Assembly: GCA_036346225.1 (NCBI GenBank)
Contig: JARFIW010001739.1
Location: 11,387,001 to 11,451,000 of the forward strand
Direction of reading: 5' to 3'
Length of the DNA stretch: 64,000 nucleotides
Source of the DNA: Platerodrilus igneus
Taxonomy: Eukaryota; Arthropoda; Insecta; Coleoptera; Lycidae
This document shows, one piece after another, positions 23,341 to 35,500 of the stretch (the stretch's first letter is position 1; each line of letters begins with the position of its first letter). The notes under the pieces were generated by a model, which was not told the DNA's origin, ran no database searches, and saw nothing but the letters and a program-made list of their open reading frames with translations. Position numbers and translations under genes: made by a program.

Positions 23341-23362
23341 ACGACTAAAAATGCTGCTTGGG
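23341..23362 (-). repeat. Right terminal inverted repeat of the CCCAAGCAGC transposon
   Basis: The plus strand reads AATGCTGCTTGGG up to 23362, the reverse complement of the left terminus. It is followed by TAT (23363-23365), the right target duplication, and then by the remainder of the interrupted R3 LTR. Confidence 0.75.
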
Positions 23363-23467
23363 TATGTACGTGTTTATTATGTTGCCAACTGCGTAGTGGC
23401 TCTCATCAATTACGCCGGGACTTAAACGGTTATGCCTTAGACTATAATAGCCGCGTGCATTATAATA
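23363..23467 (+). mobile_element. LTR of family R3, copy 2, right part
   Basis: TATGTACGTGTTTATTATG and the following bases up to about 23467 match 5419-5525 of copy 1 with a few substitutions. The end reads TATAATA where copy 1 has TATAACA. It completes the LTR begun at 9550. No clear primer site follows. Confidence 0.7.
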
Positions 23468-25920
23468 GTCGCTAGATTATAACACAATCCATTGCTGAAG
23501 AAAAATGTCATTAAGATGATTTCTAATTACTCCTATGAAGTTAGGTGGAGCTCCATCCTGCATATATCACACTGTTCTACTTTCATATAGTGAGAGATCG
23601 TCCAAAAACGAAAATCAAAGTTCAACTTTAAAACCTTGTAGCTTTTTCCATAGCAACATTTTATTAAAGCAAATTTGATCTAAATCCCCAATTGTGGTCT
23701 AAATAACCTGCGCTTACCCTATATCACAATAGTTATTACTCATCAATTTAGTGTCATATAGAATTTAGGAAGTCTAATGTGACAAAGCATCACTATTAGA
23801 TATAAATTAATTTCTCGATATTCTAAAAAATTAAACAACTACTTCAAAAGTTGAGTTTGTATTTGTGTTTAAATTTAAGGATTTGACCCAAAGCAAACTT
23901 TAAGTCTAGTACGGTACAGTTTAAAAACTGAAATCTAAAGCTCGATTCGCAAGTTGTCCCAAACTTAAAAGATTCATCTTGATTTCTAACTCGACTTTAC
24001 TGAAAGACTCAAAGACTTTTCTTGTCAGAAAACTATCTAGTTTTACCCGGATGAATACCTTGACCAACGGATTGTTCCAAATGTACCCTATTCACCTTTT
24101 ACTCAAAAACAAATAGCTTTATGTCAAATAGCATTTTAAAGTTCATTCATTTTGTTAGGCAGAAATAAAAGCGAATCTTTTTCCCACCAACCGAAATCGA
24201 ATTTGTCAAGGTTATTGATCTAGCTTAAAGTGTTTTATTCGTAAGAGCTCAATTACAAACATCGTATGCTTATGCGACCCATAGAAAATTCTACCTTATT
24301 TACATTTTTTGCACAACTTATTCAAAAAACCAAACAAATTATTGCATTTGCAATTAACATAATTTTCAATACTCAGCATACGAGCCTCACATAGACACAC
24401 AAATAAGACTTGGAAAGCGCTGGGTAAGTCCTTTAAAATTATTAAATACGAGCTGGAAACGTACCGTTTAATGCAGCTACCAGCTTAATGTAGCAAGGTT
24501 TTTCAGTATCTACAGCTTCAATTCACAGATTAAATTTACACTCCGTTTAACGCAATAAAAAGAAACAGTTCTTATCGCGCTACTGCTTGTATGGCTTTCA
24601 AGTTAGCGTTACATGTTGAATATATAAGTGGTGAGCAACAATGCTGTTAAAACGTGTAATACAATTAGTATCCAACTACTGTTATATTATGCAATTGCAT
24701 TAATTAGAGAAACGTGATCTCTCTTGATAGTAATTTACAGCAGCATAGTTTAATTTCCAATGGATACTATATACACGTTTAACGGTGCTCTCCAGTAGGG
24801 TAAATTCAAAGACCTTATTTCCTCCAGCATCTTCATATCCTCGCACATTTTTGAGATAAATTTTGAAATAAATCTCTCACATTCTTATTCCCTCTTCATC
24901 TTTTGAGAGAAATCTGTCATCCTCATTTGCACCAGCATCCCTTTGCCACTTTTGGGATAAATCTGTCTTCCTTATTTATTCCAGTTTTTCTCATTTCCTC
25001 ACACATCTTTGAGATAAACCTGTCCTATAGCTTTCTTCTTATACTATAGATTAACTTACAAGTTCGTCTTACTTTTAAATATGAAAAACTCCAGGATAAG
25101 AGTGCGGATGAAAGAAAACATCTTGCAGATTTCATGTTGAGTTATGTAGGAGCTTAAACTTGGGAAACACCGAAATTGATAGCATTCTTATTTGTGAATT
25201 TCTAAACACTTAATCTGTTTTCCCTGCACTTTTTCTTATTTACATGTTATACCCACTCTCTGTACATTTTCCATAATTATAATCTATCAAATTAGTATTG
25301 AATTTCCTTCGCTACTCGAATCTCTTCAAATTCTTTAAATCAGACCATCCCTTTAGCCATATACCCATATTTTTAAATTTTTTGCCAAAACCAATTCTTA
25401 GCGGAATTTTTAAAATAAATCGGTTGTGTAGGGCGTAAGATTGGTTTAGTTTTTTCTAAGAAATACGAATTTTATTTCACGATTAACTTTTCCCACAGTT
25501 AAAATACTTACCAACCGCTAAAATAGATTTTTCTCTGATACCAGAAACATTAATTCAGATTCAGTAGAACATTGGGGCGGTTTAGTAAGTATTTTATCTA
25601 GAATATGATAACGCATCGAATTCTATTAAAATTAGAGGCGTTAGCCCTAATGTCCAAATTATTTTACTCCTTTCTCGTACCAATATATTGTTATCAATAA
25701 GTCCTCGACAAAAGATACACTGTTTTAAACAATATTTAAAATTATAAGTACCAACGCGATTATATTCCAATAATGGAATGTGCACGTCATTAATTTACTA
25801 GTCTTGCCTGATTTCTTAAAGGTAAGTACAGTTTAACTTTATGTATTTTAAACAGTTTTATTTTCTACTTTGCTCTAAGATACCATTAAGCTTAATTGGA
25901 CTTGTCAGTCTGCCTGCCCC
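23468..25920. other. Region without recognisable gene
   Basis: AT-rich sequence in which no reading frame carries recognisable motifs. A degenerate minisatellite lies at 24810-25024, listed separately. Confidence 0.55.
24810..25024 (+). repeat. Degenerate ~50-57-bp minisatellite
   Basis: A pattern of CTTATTT..TCCAGC / TCACAC / TTTTGAGATAAATCTGTC recurs about four times (GAGATAAA at 24853, GAGAGAAATCTGTC near 24905, GGGATAAATCTGTC near 24954, GAGATAAACCTGTC near 25011). Spacing is 49-57 bp, so the units are diverged and vary in length. Confidence 0.5.
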
Positions 25921-26215
25921 TTGGAACGTTCGGGCATGTCCAAACGTTCAAATAGCGTTTAAATGTGTCCGATCGCTATTTGGAACGTTAGGACATGTGC
26001 CGGGGGAGTTTGGGTATATCCAAACGTTCCAAATAGCGTTTGGATATGTCCGAACGCTATTTGAAACGTTTGCACATGTCTAAGCGCCTCTTGTACATGT
26101 TCAAATGTTCTAAATAGCGTTTGGACGTATGAAAACGCTATCTGGAACGTTTGGACATATGTGAACACTCCTTGCAACTGTCGAACATATTCAAACGTAC
26201 CGCATTAAAATTGAA
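25921..26215. repeat. Palindromic satellite, 80-bp period
   Basis: A forward arm related to CCAAACGTTCCAAATAGCG starts at 25940, 26020 and 26100, an 80-bp period. Each is followed about 30 bp later by its inverted arm (CGCTATTTGGAACGTT-like) at about 25972, 26054 and 26137. Each unit is thus a near palindrome centred on a TTTGGAYATGTCCRAA-like core, and the array is strongly self-complementary. Partial arms extend to both sides. Because of the symmetry both strands have open frames with the same repeated peptide (VQTFQIAFGHIQTLFGTF-like). I treat these as by-products of the DNA repeat, not genes. Confidence 0.75.
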
Positions 26216-29149
26216 ATAGAATATTTGTGCATTTTTATCGGATCGCTATTTTGACTACCTTAAAGTAGGAGGAGCAAGGATTCTTCAAAGAGTATTGGTC
26301 CAAAATTCTGTCATTATATATAAGATATTTCGTCACAATGTACTTCAACAGCAGAGAAATTGGTACGAAATCTGTGTTTTTACACTTTTGTTTATAGTAA
26401 ACAAATGTAGCGAAAAAGACCAGATCACCGCAACAACATCATAAGAATAAATGATGTAAATAAGAAATTATTTTCGTCCATGTTAGCTAGATATGTTACA
26501 AAACAGAAATTATCATGGTATTGTTTAATTGTTCAAATGTACCAAATAACTACAATGAGTATTTAAGTTTTTGGGAAAAGTATTGTAACAAAGATGTGTA
26601 TTTATTAAAAGGGTTCTATAAACGTTTTACAAAATTATTAAAATATAATTTTATTTACAGCTATAAAAACTGTAGTTAAAGTATTTCAATTTAAAAAGGT
26701 ATAAAATAATAACCGTAATATGCAAAATATTATAGTGGTTTTAAAAACTTTAATAGTGAAAGTTTGTAGTGACAGAAAAATATTTGAAATACACAGCAGT
26801 AAGTAGGATTATGAAGTACATGAATTGGCTTTAAAAAGTGAATGACAAAGAACCACGCCAATGTTAAGTTTTAATTTTAATGAAAACGTACGTGAAGCTG
26901 AACTGGATTTAAAGCAAAATTGTTGACAACATTTCAAACAATTTGGACATTATTGGTATATGGATTTAGAAAGCATATATGAAATTTCAATGGCATTTAA
27001 TGGTAAATTTTAAACAACTTGGACCATTTTGGTATATTGAGTAGAAAGAGAATTTTGATGATTAATGATATTTAATGGAAAATTTTTAACCATATAAAAA
27101 ACGACAAGCATAAATTAAATGGTAAAACAAGAAAAATTTTGTTTTAAAATATTTTTAAAAAAATTTCTTTTAATAGTAAGTAAATTAAATTATGTAAAGT
27201 TGTAACATGTTTAATTTGATCAGTATTTATTCGCATTGAATTACGAGGATAGTGCGCTAAGCGTGCTTTACTCTTTAATAATGTTCCATGGAGTACCTAA
27301 TGGAACGCTTTGTTTTAATAATCTTCTTGTAGTAAAATATCTGTGTCACATAAAGTTATTTTGGCGAGCACCTCTAGCAATCCTGCATCTTGCGTATTTC
27401 CCCACTTTTAACCGCGAGTCTTTAATACCGTCGCGATGATTCGTTTCTAGTTTGGTTCGTTAGTCGCTCCCTAGCAATCAATTCATCAAGATGTATTCCA
27501 GACTAGAGGCATGCGACCTTAGGTTGAATTATTTGTGTGAGTGGTTCAGGTCATGCTAGACTTGGAACAATTTTAGTAACTTCTACTAACGGTTTGTAAT
27601 TTATACATTGTACAAACTTAATTTAATGTTGTTTCATTTATTTAGCGCGCCTACGAAAAACAATAGAGAAGGACTAGTGAAGATTTTGGTTATGTAAGTT
27701 GTATGGTTTTGTACAAGCAATTGAGATTGCAGACATGTGGTCGTGATTGCTGTTATCCTAAGTTTGAAATGGCTTATAGTATTGTTTGGGACAGATAGAA
27801 TTTCTGTTCGGATTTGTCGAGGAGAATCAGATGCAGTTGGTTCGTTATTAAATTTAAGAAATTTTTGCATGTGTTTAGAATGTCGTTAATCTTTGATAAA
27901 CAGACAGTCATATAAAAAACACGAAATTTGCTATTATGTTTATGAACATATGATCTGTTTTATTTTTGATTATTGTTGTACTGGTTTTACAAGCCATAGA
28001 AAGAAATTTTGTCAGATTAGGTTTATATAATTGTAAGCTTTGTTCGATTTGAACTTCAGATAAATTTCAAGGTATATTTTCGACGTTATACTTTTTTGTG
28101 ATGTAGCAACATTTGACAGATGTTTGCCGAGAAAGCAGATGTTTCGTGCAGTTTTCCTAAAATTCAAATTAAACATTTTTCAATCTTGAAATTAGCTTTG
28201 ATTCACAGATAAATTATAAAAACTAAGTATCAAAATTTAAATACACGCTGCGTACTAATTATGAAACTGTAATCCACCTGATCAGATCTGCCCAGGATAG
28301 AAATGTTAGTTCAACGCATTGTGGTTACAAATTATTTTCATCAAATATTTAAAACAATCTTATGTCTAGAGAGCAGTCTCTTGCTTTAAAAAGACAAAAT
28401 TTTGACTTTGTTATAAATGTTATTGTTGAGAATTTTTTTTACATTTTAAAAGTTATGATTTTTTTAAAAGAAAGTTTCCTACTTCAGTAAACAATTAGCT
28501 AAACTTTGAGACTTTTATTTTGGTCAAATGCGATCAAATCCGATTACATAAAGGTAGAAATTTTGAGTAATAATTTTGTGCCAATACCATATTGGATATA
28601 CATTTTTTTATTTTTAATACTTTTATAGGACACAAATGGTGTTCTACAATCTTTTTATTTAATCTTTGTAATTTCTTACAGGAGCTGCGTCTTATTTTTA
28701 TAAGACAGGTTTTGTTAACAAAGGCGACCGTTTTATCTTTGGGTTTCCACGTCCGCCCTTAGAATTGTGCTTTGCTCTTATCGTGATTATCTCAGGACTT
28801 GGTGGCGCCTATTTAACTTTGTTTAGCTTTGGTTTGCAAACAAAATTTGACTTACCCCACTTCTTATTGCTCTACCCAGGAATAGACCCCTAGCTATGTC
28901 GAAAGATTTTTGTGCACTGGCCCCCATTTAGAAAATTAAGTTTCCCTGACGCCCATCATAAAGAAACTACAAAATTAGTTTCAAGGTTTTGTGTGTAAGT
29001 CTTTGTGCGAAAGTAAATAATTTGAATTGAGCGTGTTTGATTTAGGTGGATTTGATCAACATATTATGAAAATTATTAAACACAACTGATCAGATACGTT
29101 TAAATTCGATGTTGAGAGGAGCAAATTATTTTTAAATATCTTGTACATA
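26216..29149. other. Region without recognisable gene
   Basis: AT-rich sequence with no recognisable coding region, LTR ends or inverted repeats with target duplication. Short frames at 27236-27439 and 27634-27870 have no recognisable motif. Confidence 0.55.
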
Positions 29150-30532
29150 TGTTACGTTTATTTTCAGCATAAATTAATTACCCTTTTTTTACTTAATCTA
29201 TAAGCCCGCTTTACCATAATTTTGTTAAATCGATTCCGTTTCACTTCTTAAATTCTCTAACAACATCCTGTTTACAATAAGTAAGCTCTCTACAAATTTT
29301 CATTTTAAACTTATTTATTTGGAAACGTAAAGTTTATGCTATAATTAAATAGTTTATATCCTGTTTTAGGCATCCGTGAGTATGTTATGCATTACGACCG
29401 CGTATAATGGTTTTCTCTTTCGTTCCAATGTAAGGACTTGTTGAAATAAGGTGACGCACTATCCGATAAAACGTGTTTCCAGTTTTAATTGCGCTTCGAT
29501 AGCGCGAGAATTTTGCAGTTCGAATTCGTGTTATTTTAACCATTTTTCAATTTGATTTTGCAGCTTGTGCGTCGAAATAGTTTCTACATCATTCGTCACA
29601 GTACTTCAAAAGCAATACACGTTTGTTTTTGTTCGACAAGTAGGAGGTGCCTTACGTGTATTGGTGAGTTATCCCGCGCTTACCCATCCTAATAAAATTC
29701 CCTTTTTAGCTTTTAACTGGATGCCGAATTGGTTTTTTTTATGTAGGCCCAACTGTTCGTTGCCGTAGACCAACTGCTTTTGTCTGTAGACCTACTGCTT
29801 TTGTCCGTAGACCGCTAGTGCCGTTATGGTAACAGGGTGAATGGATCCTGACTACCATGACGCTGCTGTGTAGACTCACCTCCGACGGCGTGCGAGCTAA
29901 GTATCCAGACTCGTGCAGGTATACAACTTGTTTCCTTTTGTGTATATCAATGGCATATTCCTTTTCAGACTTTGGTGTAGTTACGTGATAAGAAACATTG
30001 ACTCTGTAGAACTATTGTTTGTTGCTGCGAAGCGATATTATCGCTCTGCAGGTGTGATGTACCAATGTTAAAAAGGTTTGACAGACACGCTGATTCTTTT
30101 CTACTAATTGTTCTATTTTACAAACAGTATTGTGCACAATTTAAAAAGAATGTTTGCCAAAAGCTCTAACACATTAATTCTTTCCTACTGATTAGTTTAT
30201 TTTCCAAAAAGTATTAAGTGAAATTTTAAAAACGCTTGAAAAAAGCTCGCACATGTTTACTTACTACTGATTAATACGACATGCACACTTCGTATCTAAA
30301 GTACTAAATTGTTCATATCACATAATTGTTTGCTGTGAAATAGTAACGCTTAAATTATTTTCTTTTTGTTTGTTTGTACAGAATCCTTTAACTATTTTTA
30401 TTTGTTAATATATAATTGTGGGCGACGTGTTTTTTTTTGTTTTCTTGGTATGTAGGTGAATCCCACCACTCTCGGCGGTTGGTATTTAGCCTGGTAGTTA
30501 CTTTCCTTCCGGCTACGTCTAGGTACGTAGCA
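29150..30532 (+). mobile_element. Solo LTR of family R1, copy a
   Basis: Starts TGTTACGTTTATTTTC and ends GGTACGTAGCA. It is flanked by CATA on both sides (29146-29149 and 30533-30536), an exact 4-bp target duplication. Copies with the same ends occur at 47312-48596 (+) and, split by a BEL element, at 44842-45209 plus 57116-58094 (-). The 1.38 kb holds no recognisable protein; a 67-codon frame near its middle is not conserved as a gene. Solo LTR of an unidentified, gypsy-like retrotransposon. Confidence 0.8.
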
Positions 30533-30820
30533 CATAGTAAGGTTTAAATAGGGAACGATTCGCGAAGGAAAATCTTTTAGAAAAGGAAAGATTTTGAACT
30601 CTATTTAATATAAGCACTTTGGGCTACCAAAATTCCTTTTAAACATTTGCCGGATTAATAGTTTTTCGGTATATCTTTTCACACAATCAACACTAATTGA
30701 AAATTTTGCAAAACCAACACCTGTACTTGTTTATAACAATCATCAAATTTAAGCGCAATTATTCTTTTCATCATTAGATTTTCGGTCTTGAAACCGATTG
30801 GACACGTACCTCCAATTATC

Positions 30821-31040
30821 TCTATTCTGAGCTAACCTACACATTTCCCTGAAATTTTCACAGTCTACAAATGTGTGCAATAGTCTAACCTAGGTCTACC
30901 TCTACCTGTTATTTTTCCTATTTCTGCTTCTAATATACCCTTCTCCACTCCCTCATGCCTTAGAACGTATCCTATAATTTTATATCCTCTTTTTTTACTG
31001 TTTTCCACATATTCCTTTCGTCCCCTGCCATTTTAATACC
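30821..31040 (-). pseudogene. LINE 3' fragment (RT protein C-terminus), copy 1
   Basis: The minus strand encodes pieces reading RNMWKTVKK, IGYVLRHEGVEKGILEAE and TGRGRPRLDYCT in slightly shifted frames. This pattern (GHxxRH ... GRGRPR) is the C-terminal tail of many insect non-LTR retrotransposon polymerases. The fragment is short and broken. A related fragment lies about 1 kb away at 31843-32250 on the same strand. Confidence 0.6.
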
Positions 31041-31842
31041 CATACAGTATTAATTTAATGTCAAATGCAACGGCTAGAGCTTATATTTTGACCTGAACGT
31101 GTAAGTTTTTGTTGTAATCGAAATTAAGGATGTAGGTTTTGTTGCTTATAATTAGCATTCTTATCCACTTATTATGTCGCTGGTTGAATTAATAGTTCAT
31201 AGAAGATTTGATATTTTACTCAAACACGTAATCAAATTGTATTGTATTTTGGGAACAACTTCAAGAGAGGACCTATCGAGCAGGTGTCTATTTTATAATC
31301 CACTCTGCAATATTTAATATTGTCAATTCAACTAACAATGGTTTTTAATATTTATTTACTTTCCAAAACAAAAGAACATGGATAAAAGTATATTACATGT
31401 AACAACACATATTATACAACTAATAATTTGAATTTTTTATAACAATACTTATATATAAACTTTATCACAAACAGTTAGTTTTGGTTATTTACGTTAATGT
31501 TTATCATACCCTATTATTATTATATAATTTACACATAGTATACATACACATATAACCAACTTTAACATACACAATACTCGGTGTTAAGCACATTTAATAT
31601 ATACTATGGCTAATACAATTAAACAAGAAGATGTAAAAAACGTATTAGTATTATAAACTGATGCAGAAGAAACGTATTCCAGCAACTTATATTTTTTTAG
31701 GATGTGCCACTTCCGGACGACTGGGGCTTATTTAGCAGTAACCTGAAGACAAATACAAGGTTCGTATTAATTTTACAGTATATGCAGTATATGAATTAAT
31801 AATATTTTCCAAACTACACATATGTACATTTTCATCCAATGA
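31041..31842. other. Spacer between LINE fragments
   Basis: AT-rich sequence with no recognisable gene. It separates two fragments of the same LINE family and is too short to hold the missing upstream part of the second copy. Confidence 0.45.
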
Positions 31843-32250
31843 TTTTATTCTAAGCTAGCCTATACATTTCTCTGATTTCCCACAGCCTAAATTTTTCAAC
31901 ATCTGTGTGCAATAGTCTAACCTAGGTCTACCTTTACCTCTCTTTTTTCTTATATTTGCTTCTAATATGTTTCGCACTAGCCGCTCATGCCTTAGTATGT
32001 GACCTATCTCTTCTATTTTTTACTGTTTTCCGCATATTTCTTTCTTCCACTACTATTTTTAGAACCTCTTTGTTCTTAACTTTGTCTGTCCATAATATCT
32101 TCATAATATGTGTTTAGCACCGCATTTCAAGGGCTTCTATCATATTTTTGTCCACTCCTCCAACTGTCTACGTTTCACTGCATTACAGTGCTATTCTCCA
32201 TGCTTTCAGCAATCATTTTCTTGTTTTTATGTTTGTTGTCCTTGAACACA
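31843..32250 (-). pseudogene. LINE 3' fragment (RT protein C-terminus), copy 2
   Basis: The minus strand encodes IGHILRHERLVRNILEANIR followed by KKRGKGRPRLDYCTQMLK, the conserved tail of a non-LTR retrotransposon polymerase. Preceding sequence in other frames (RRILWTDKVKNKE-like) also fits the family. The fragment is longer than the one at 30821-31040, and the two overlap over the GHILRH-RPR block. Frameshifts and loss of the upstream RT show both are dead 5'-truncated pieces. Confidence 0.65.
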
Positions 32251-32557
32251 GCAACTTCTTTCTTTTGTTAAACGCATTCGTTATAAAGATAGCAGTAGTA
32301 GAATAATAAAGGAATTGGTTAGACTGCTTTCAAAGTTGGTATCGATACTTATTGATACAAGTTGAGAATTTTCTTTTGATTTTTTACGGTACTTGTATGA
32401 GTATTTTAGACTTGCACATTTATTTCATTTTTTTTTCATTATTTGACATTTGCTGATTGTGTATTCCCAATTTAGACTTATGGATGTGTGGTACGTGGAG
32501 TTACCATTGCACTCAATTGAGTATATTATGTATATTAGTCATTGTCTTGTTTATCCC
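32251..32557. other. Region without recognisable gene
   Basis: About 300 bp between the LINE fragment and the start of the first 3.2-kb tandem unit. No gene or repeat could be named. Confidence 0.45.
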
Positions 32558-35500
32558 TCTCAATTTAATACTTTACGTTTTCATTTTTACTTTTTTGAAG
32601 TTGTCATGCTACGAGTTAAGCTTTATTTTTTTGTAAATGTATTTGATTACGGTCTTAAACCTTTTAAGAAGCTTAAAAAATGTTTCGGTTTTGGTTGTTT
32701 AGATTTTTTTAACCTCTCACTTTTTTCTTTTCGGAAAGAGGTAGTGTGACATGTTAAAATCTTGGGGAAAATTTTGGTATATAACTGCGTTATCGCTAAA
32801 TTAAATTATGCTTATTTGGATTCACAGTTCGTCTTAAGCTTTAAACAGTTAATATAAATACTAATATTATCGTAATATGCTTTGTTGTTGTGTATTTCGT
32901 AGTTAATAATCCGTCTTTTGCTATTGGTTCTTATTTCTATTGCGTCTCAAGTCAGGTGAATTTGTAACGGTGCATTAGACATTGTTATCTTTGAGCTGTA
33001 CGTTTTGTTAGGTGTTAGCGCAAGCGTATGGAAGTAAGGTTTAGGAACTAAAACGATGAACAGAATGTAGCAGGTTTATTTTATTCTATTGTTGATATTT
33101 ATACACACTGGCGTGGTACAAGAAAATAAAGTATTAGAATTGAGCTTTTCCTTTCAAATTAGTTCCTAAATGTAATAAATTTGCTTATTAACTTCGATAG
33201 TACAAACAGTGATAGTTATATTAAAAGTGAGTGCAGAACTAATGTAGTGGTTTCTGAAGCGGGTCTTAAATTGTAGAACAATTTTGTCCATGTTATTGTG
33301 GTTCGTTCTCAGTAGATCTACTTTACTCTTAAATAAATATGCATGAACTTACTTAAATGAAAATCCAACCATACTAGCTACATGCCAGTTGTTAGCAATT
33401 GCAGTGTGTGCATTTATTTGAACGTATTGTTCTTTTGGTATGTATACGCCTTGTCGCAGATTCAACAAAACATTTGGCTTTTGTAAGCGTATGGTTTTAC
33501 TTGGATGTACAAGATTTTTCACTCTCGTTTTAGGATTGATGGCATTAAATATTTACGGAACACAAACCAGAGCTCATCCAGTGTGAAAACGCGCGAAGAC
33601 AAACAAAAATTAAACCAAAATCTATTGCCGAATATAACAAGTACATGAGTGGTTTAGAAATGATTGATCAAATGTTATCTAAACGTAACTGCAAAAAAAG
33701 CATTGCAATGGAACCAGGAACTAGGAATGCACATCTTTGAATGCATTCTACCCAATGCATATTTTTTGTACACAAAAATGCCGACGAAAGTATAACTTTA
33801 GATTAAGAGTGATTGATTATCTCTTGTCTCACAGCGAAAAAGATATTATAAATCCGGCATATCATTGTCTACAATCTATAAAGAAAATAAATAAATAAGG
33901 AGACGAACGTTTAAAAAGACAAAAATGCAAATTATGCGCATCAAAGAAAAAACGAAAGGACATAATGTATTGTTGTTTAGAATGCTAGAATCAGCCATGT
34001 TTGTACCTCGATTGTTTTCCAATTTATTATAGAGAACTAGAATAGTTTTGTTTTTGTTCTTAAGTATTTGTATAGCTATGTTTTTATATATTTTCTTGTA
34101 CTTACTGATATATATTTGCTTTATATACAAACAGCAATGTATTTTAAAAAAACACTTGAAAATATGTTGAAACATACAGTGTGTTGCAATAAAACGTGAC
34201 GTACCAAAGCTATATTTTTTTAATGTACGCACGTAAATATTTCAAGATCAGTAGTTGCCAGACATTGACTTTTCAAATAGATTGCAAAGAATGTAATAAA
34301 CAATAGGGTCTCATTAAAAAAAAGGATTTATGGTCACTTTTTTGAAATACTCTGTATATTTCAACATTTTTTCAAACTGCGCCTCCAAATGATGTGCTTC
34401 TACTCAAACTTTTTACATTTTTATAATCTATTGACTGTTTGTAGGTAAATGTTCCACTCAAAAATGGTAAAACACCCTGTATATTTTAGGCGCACAATTT
34501 CTTTGGATTAATAACATTAATGGGCAAACTATAAATATAATTAGTACATTTTTCTGTTTATAATATAATTATCTTTGTTTTTATGGAAATATACTAATTT
34601 TATTGAATTTTAATGACATAAAGAATGTAATGTAGAGACACGTCAAGGACGTGAATTCGCGTTGCGTGTAAATTAGTGGTAATCGGGCAAGTGGCGTTGG
34701 TACTACGTCAGATGCGCAAGTGGTAGTCAACGTTTTAAAAATAGAATTGTTCCGTGTCCTCTTATGGAAATGTGTGGAGGGGTTTCAGTGATGTTTGAGA
34801 ATATTCTATAGGTCAATCTACCTGTTGTGGAAAGGGACCATTGTTCTTGCCAGAAGTGAAATAGCGATTGATTTATGAGGGATTTAGTTACTGCGATCCG
34901 TCTAGTTTTGTTGTATCGTTATCGTATTGTAGTGTTCTGTTGAAACATTCTTCGCCTCCACTCGTTGGGTACAAGTGAAGCTTTATCCGTTTTTACTTAT
35001 TCGCGGCTTAGTTTGGGAATTACCCAAGGGTGAGCAATGAGAATGGGCGTGGGGATGGTATAAACTCAACAATAAGCTAACATAAAAAGAAAAAATGGGA
35101 ATTGAGCGCCACTGTATCTATATGGACAACACAAGAAATTCAATACTCCTATGAGAAGATACGGAAACTCATTGGATTTAAACACCAAAAAAAAAACTTA
35201 CAACTTAATGGACTAACACATCTGGAAACCTCTGGAACATACCTACAACCTCTTCAATCTCGATGATCCCGAAAGAAAAAGTACACAACAAATTTTCTAT
35301 TAAAAAGACAAGGATTGTACTTTTCAATAAAAGAACATACTAATAATTATAAGTAGATAATCTTGAGATTACCACACCAAAGGTATTTTAATTAAAAATG
35401 GATATCTGGAACAAATCAATTGTAACATATCTGTGCTTTTAAATTATTTCAGCATTCGTCTAATTTCATTATTCAAAAAATTTATTTTCTCTAATATATT

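Larger units (their letters stand above)
10051..23362. mobile_element. Two-gene DNA transposon with CCCAAGCAGC termini (EnSpm/CACTA-like)
   Basis: Both ends read CCCAAGCAGCATT inwards (left at 10051, right as its reverse complement ending at 23362). The flanks carry a TAT duplication (10048-10050 and 23363-23365). Removing the element and one TAT makes the interrupted R3 LTR match its copy at 4853-5525 at that point, so the boundaries are direct observations. Inside are a TNP2-like transposase gene on + and a DUF4806-like gene on -, convergent. The present length of 13.3 kb includes a solo LTR (20921-22433) and one extra copy of a 3.4-kb internal block; without these it would be about 7.9 kb. 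Assignment to the EnSpm/CACTA group is inferred from the transposase, the 3-bp duplication and the two-gene layout; the termini are not the plant CACTA motif. Confidence 0.75.

Noticed and set aside
24810..25024. CRISPR-like array
   Set aside because: Units are diverged, spacing varies, and the genome is eukaryotic.
25841..26177. Open frames on both strands with a repeated VQTFQIAFGHIQTLF-like peptide
   Set aside because: They follow from the self-complementary 80-bp DNA repeat and have no recognisable protein family.
9408..28815. GTGGCGCCTA at 9411 and 28803 as further primer-binding sites
   Set aside because: The match is only about 8 bases and no LTR end precedes it in either place.
33876..34232. 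118-codon minus-strand frame repeated at 37049-37405
   Set aside because: It is repeated only because the 3.2-kb unit is duplicated, and it lies antisense over the piggyBac tail.
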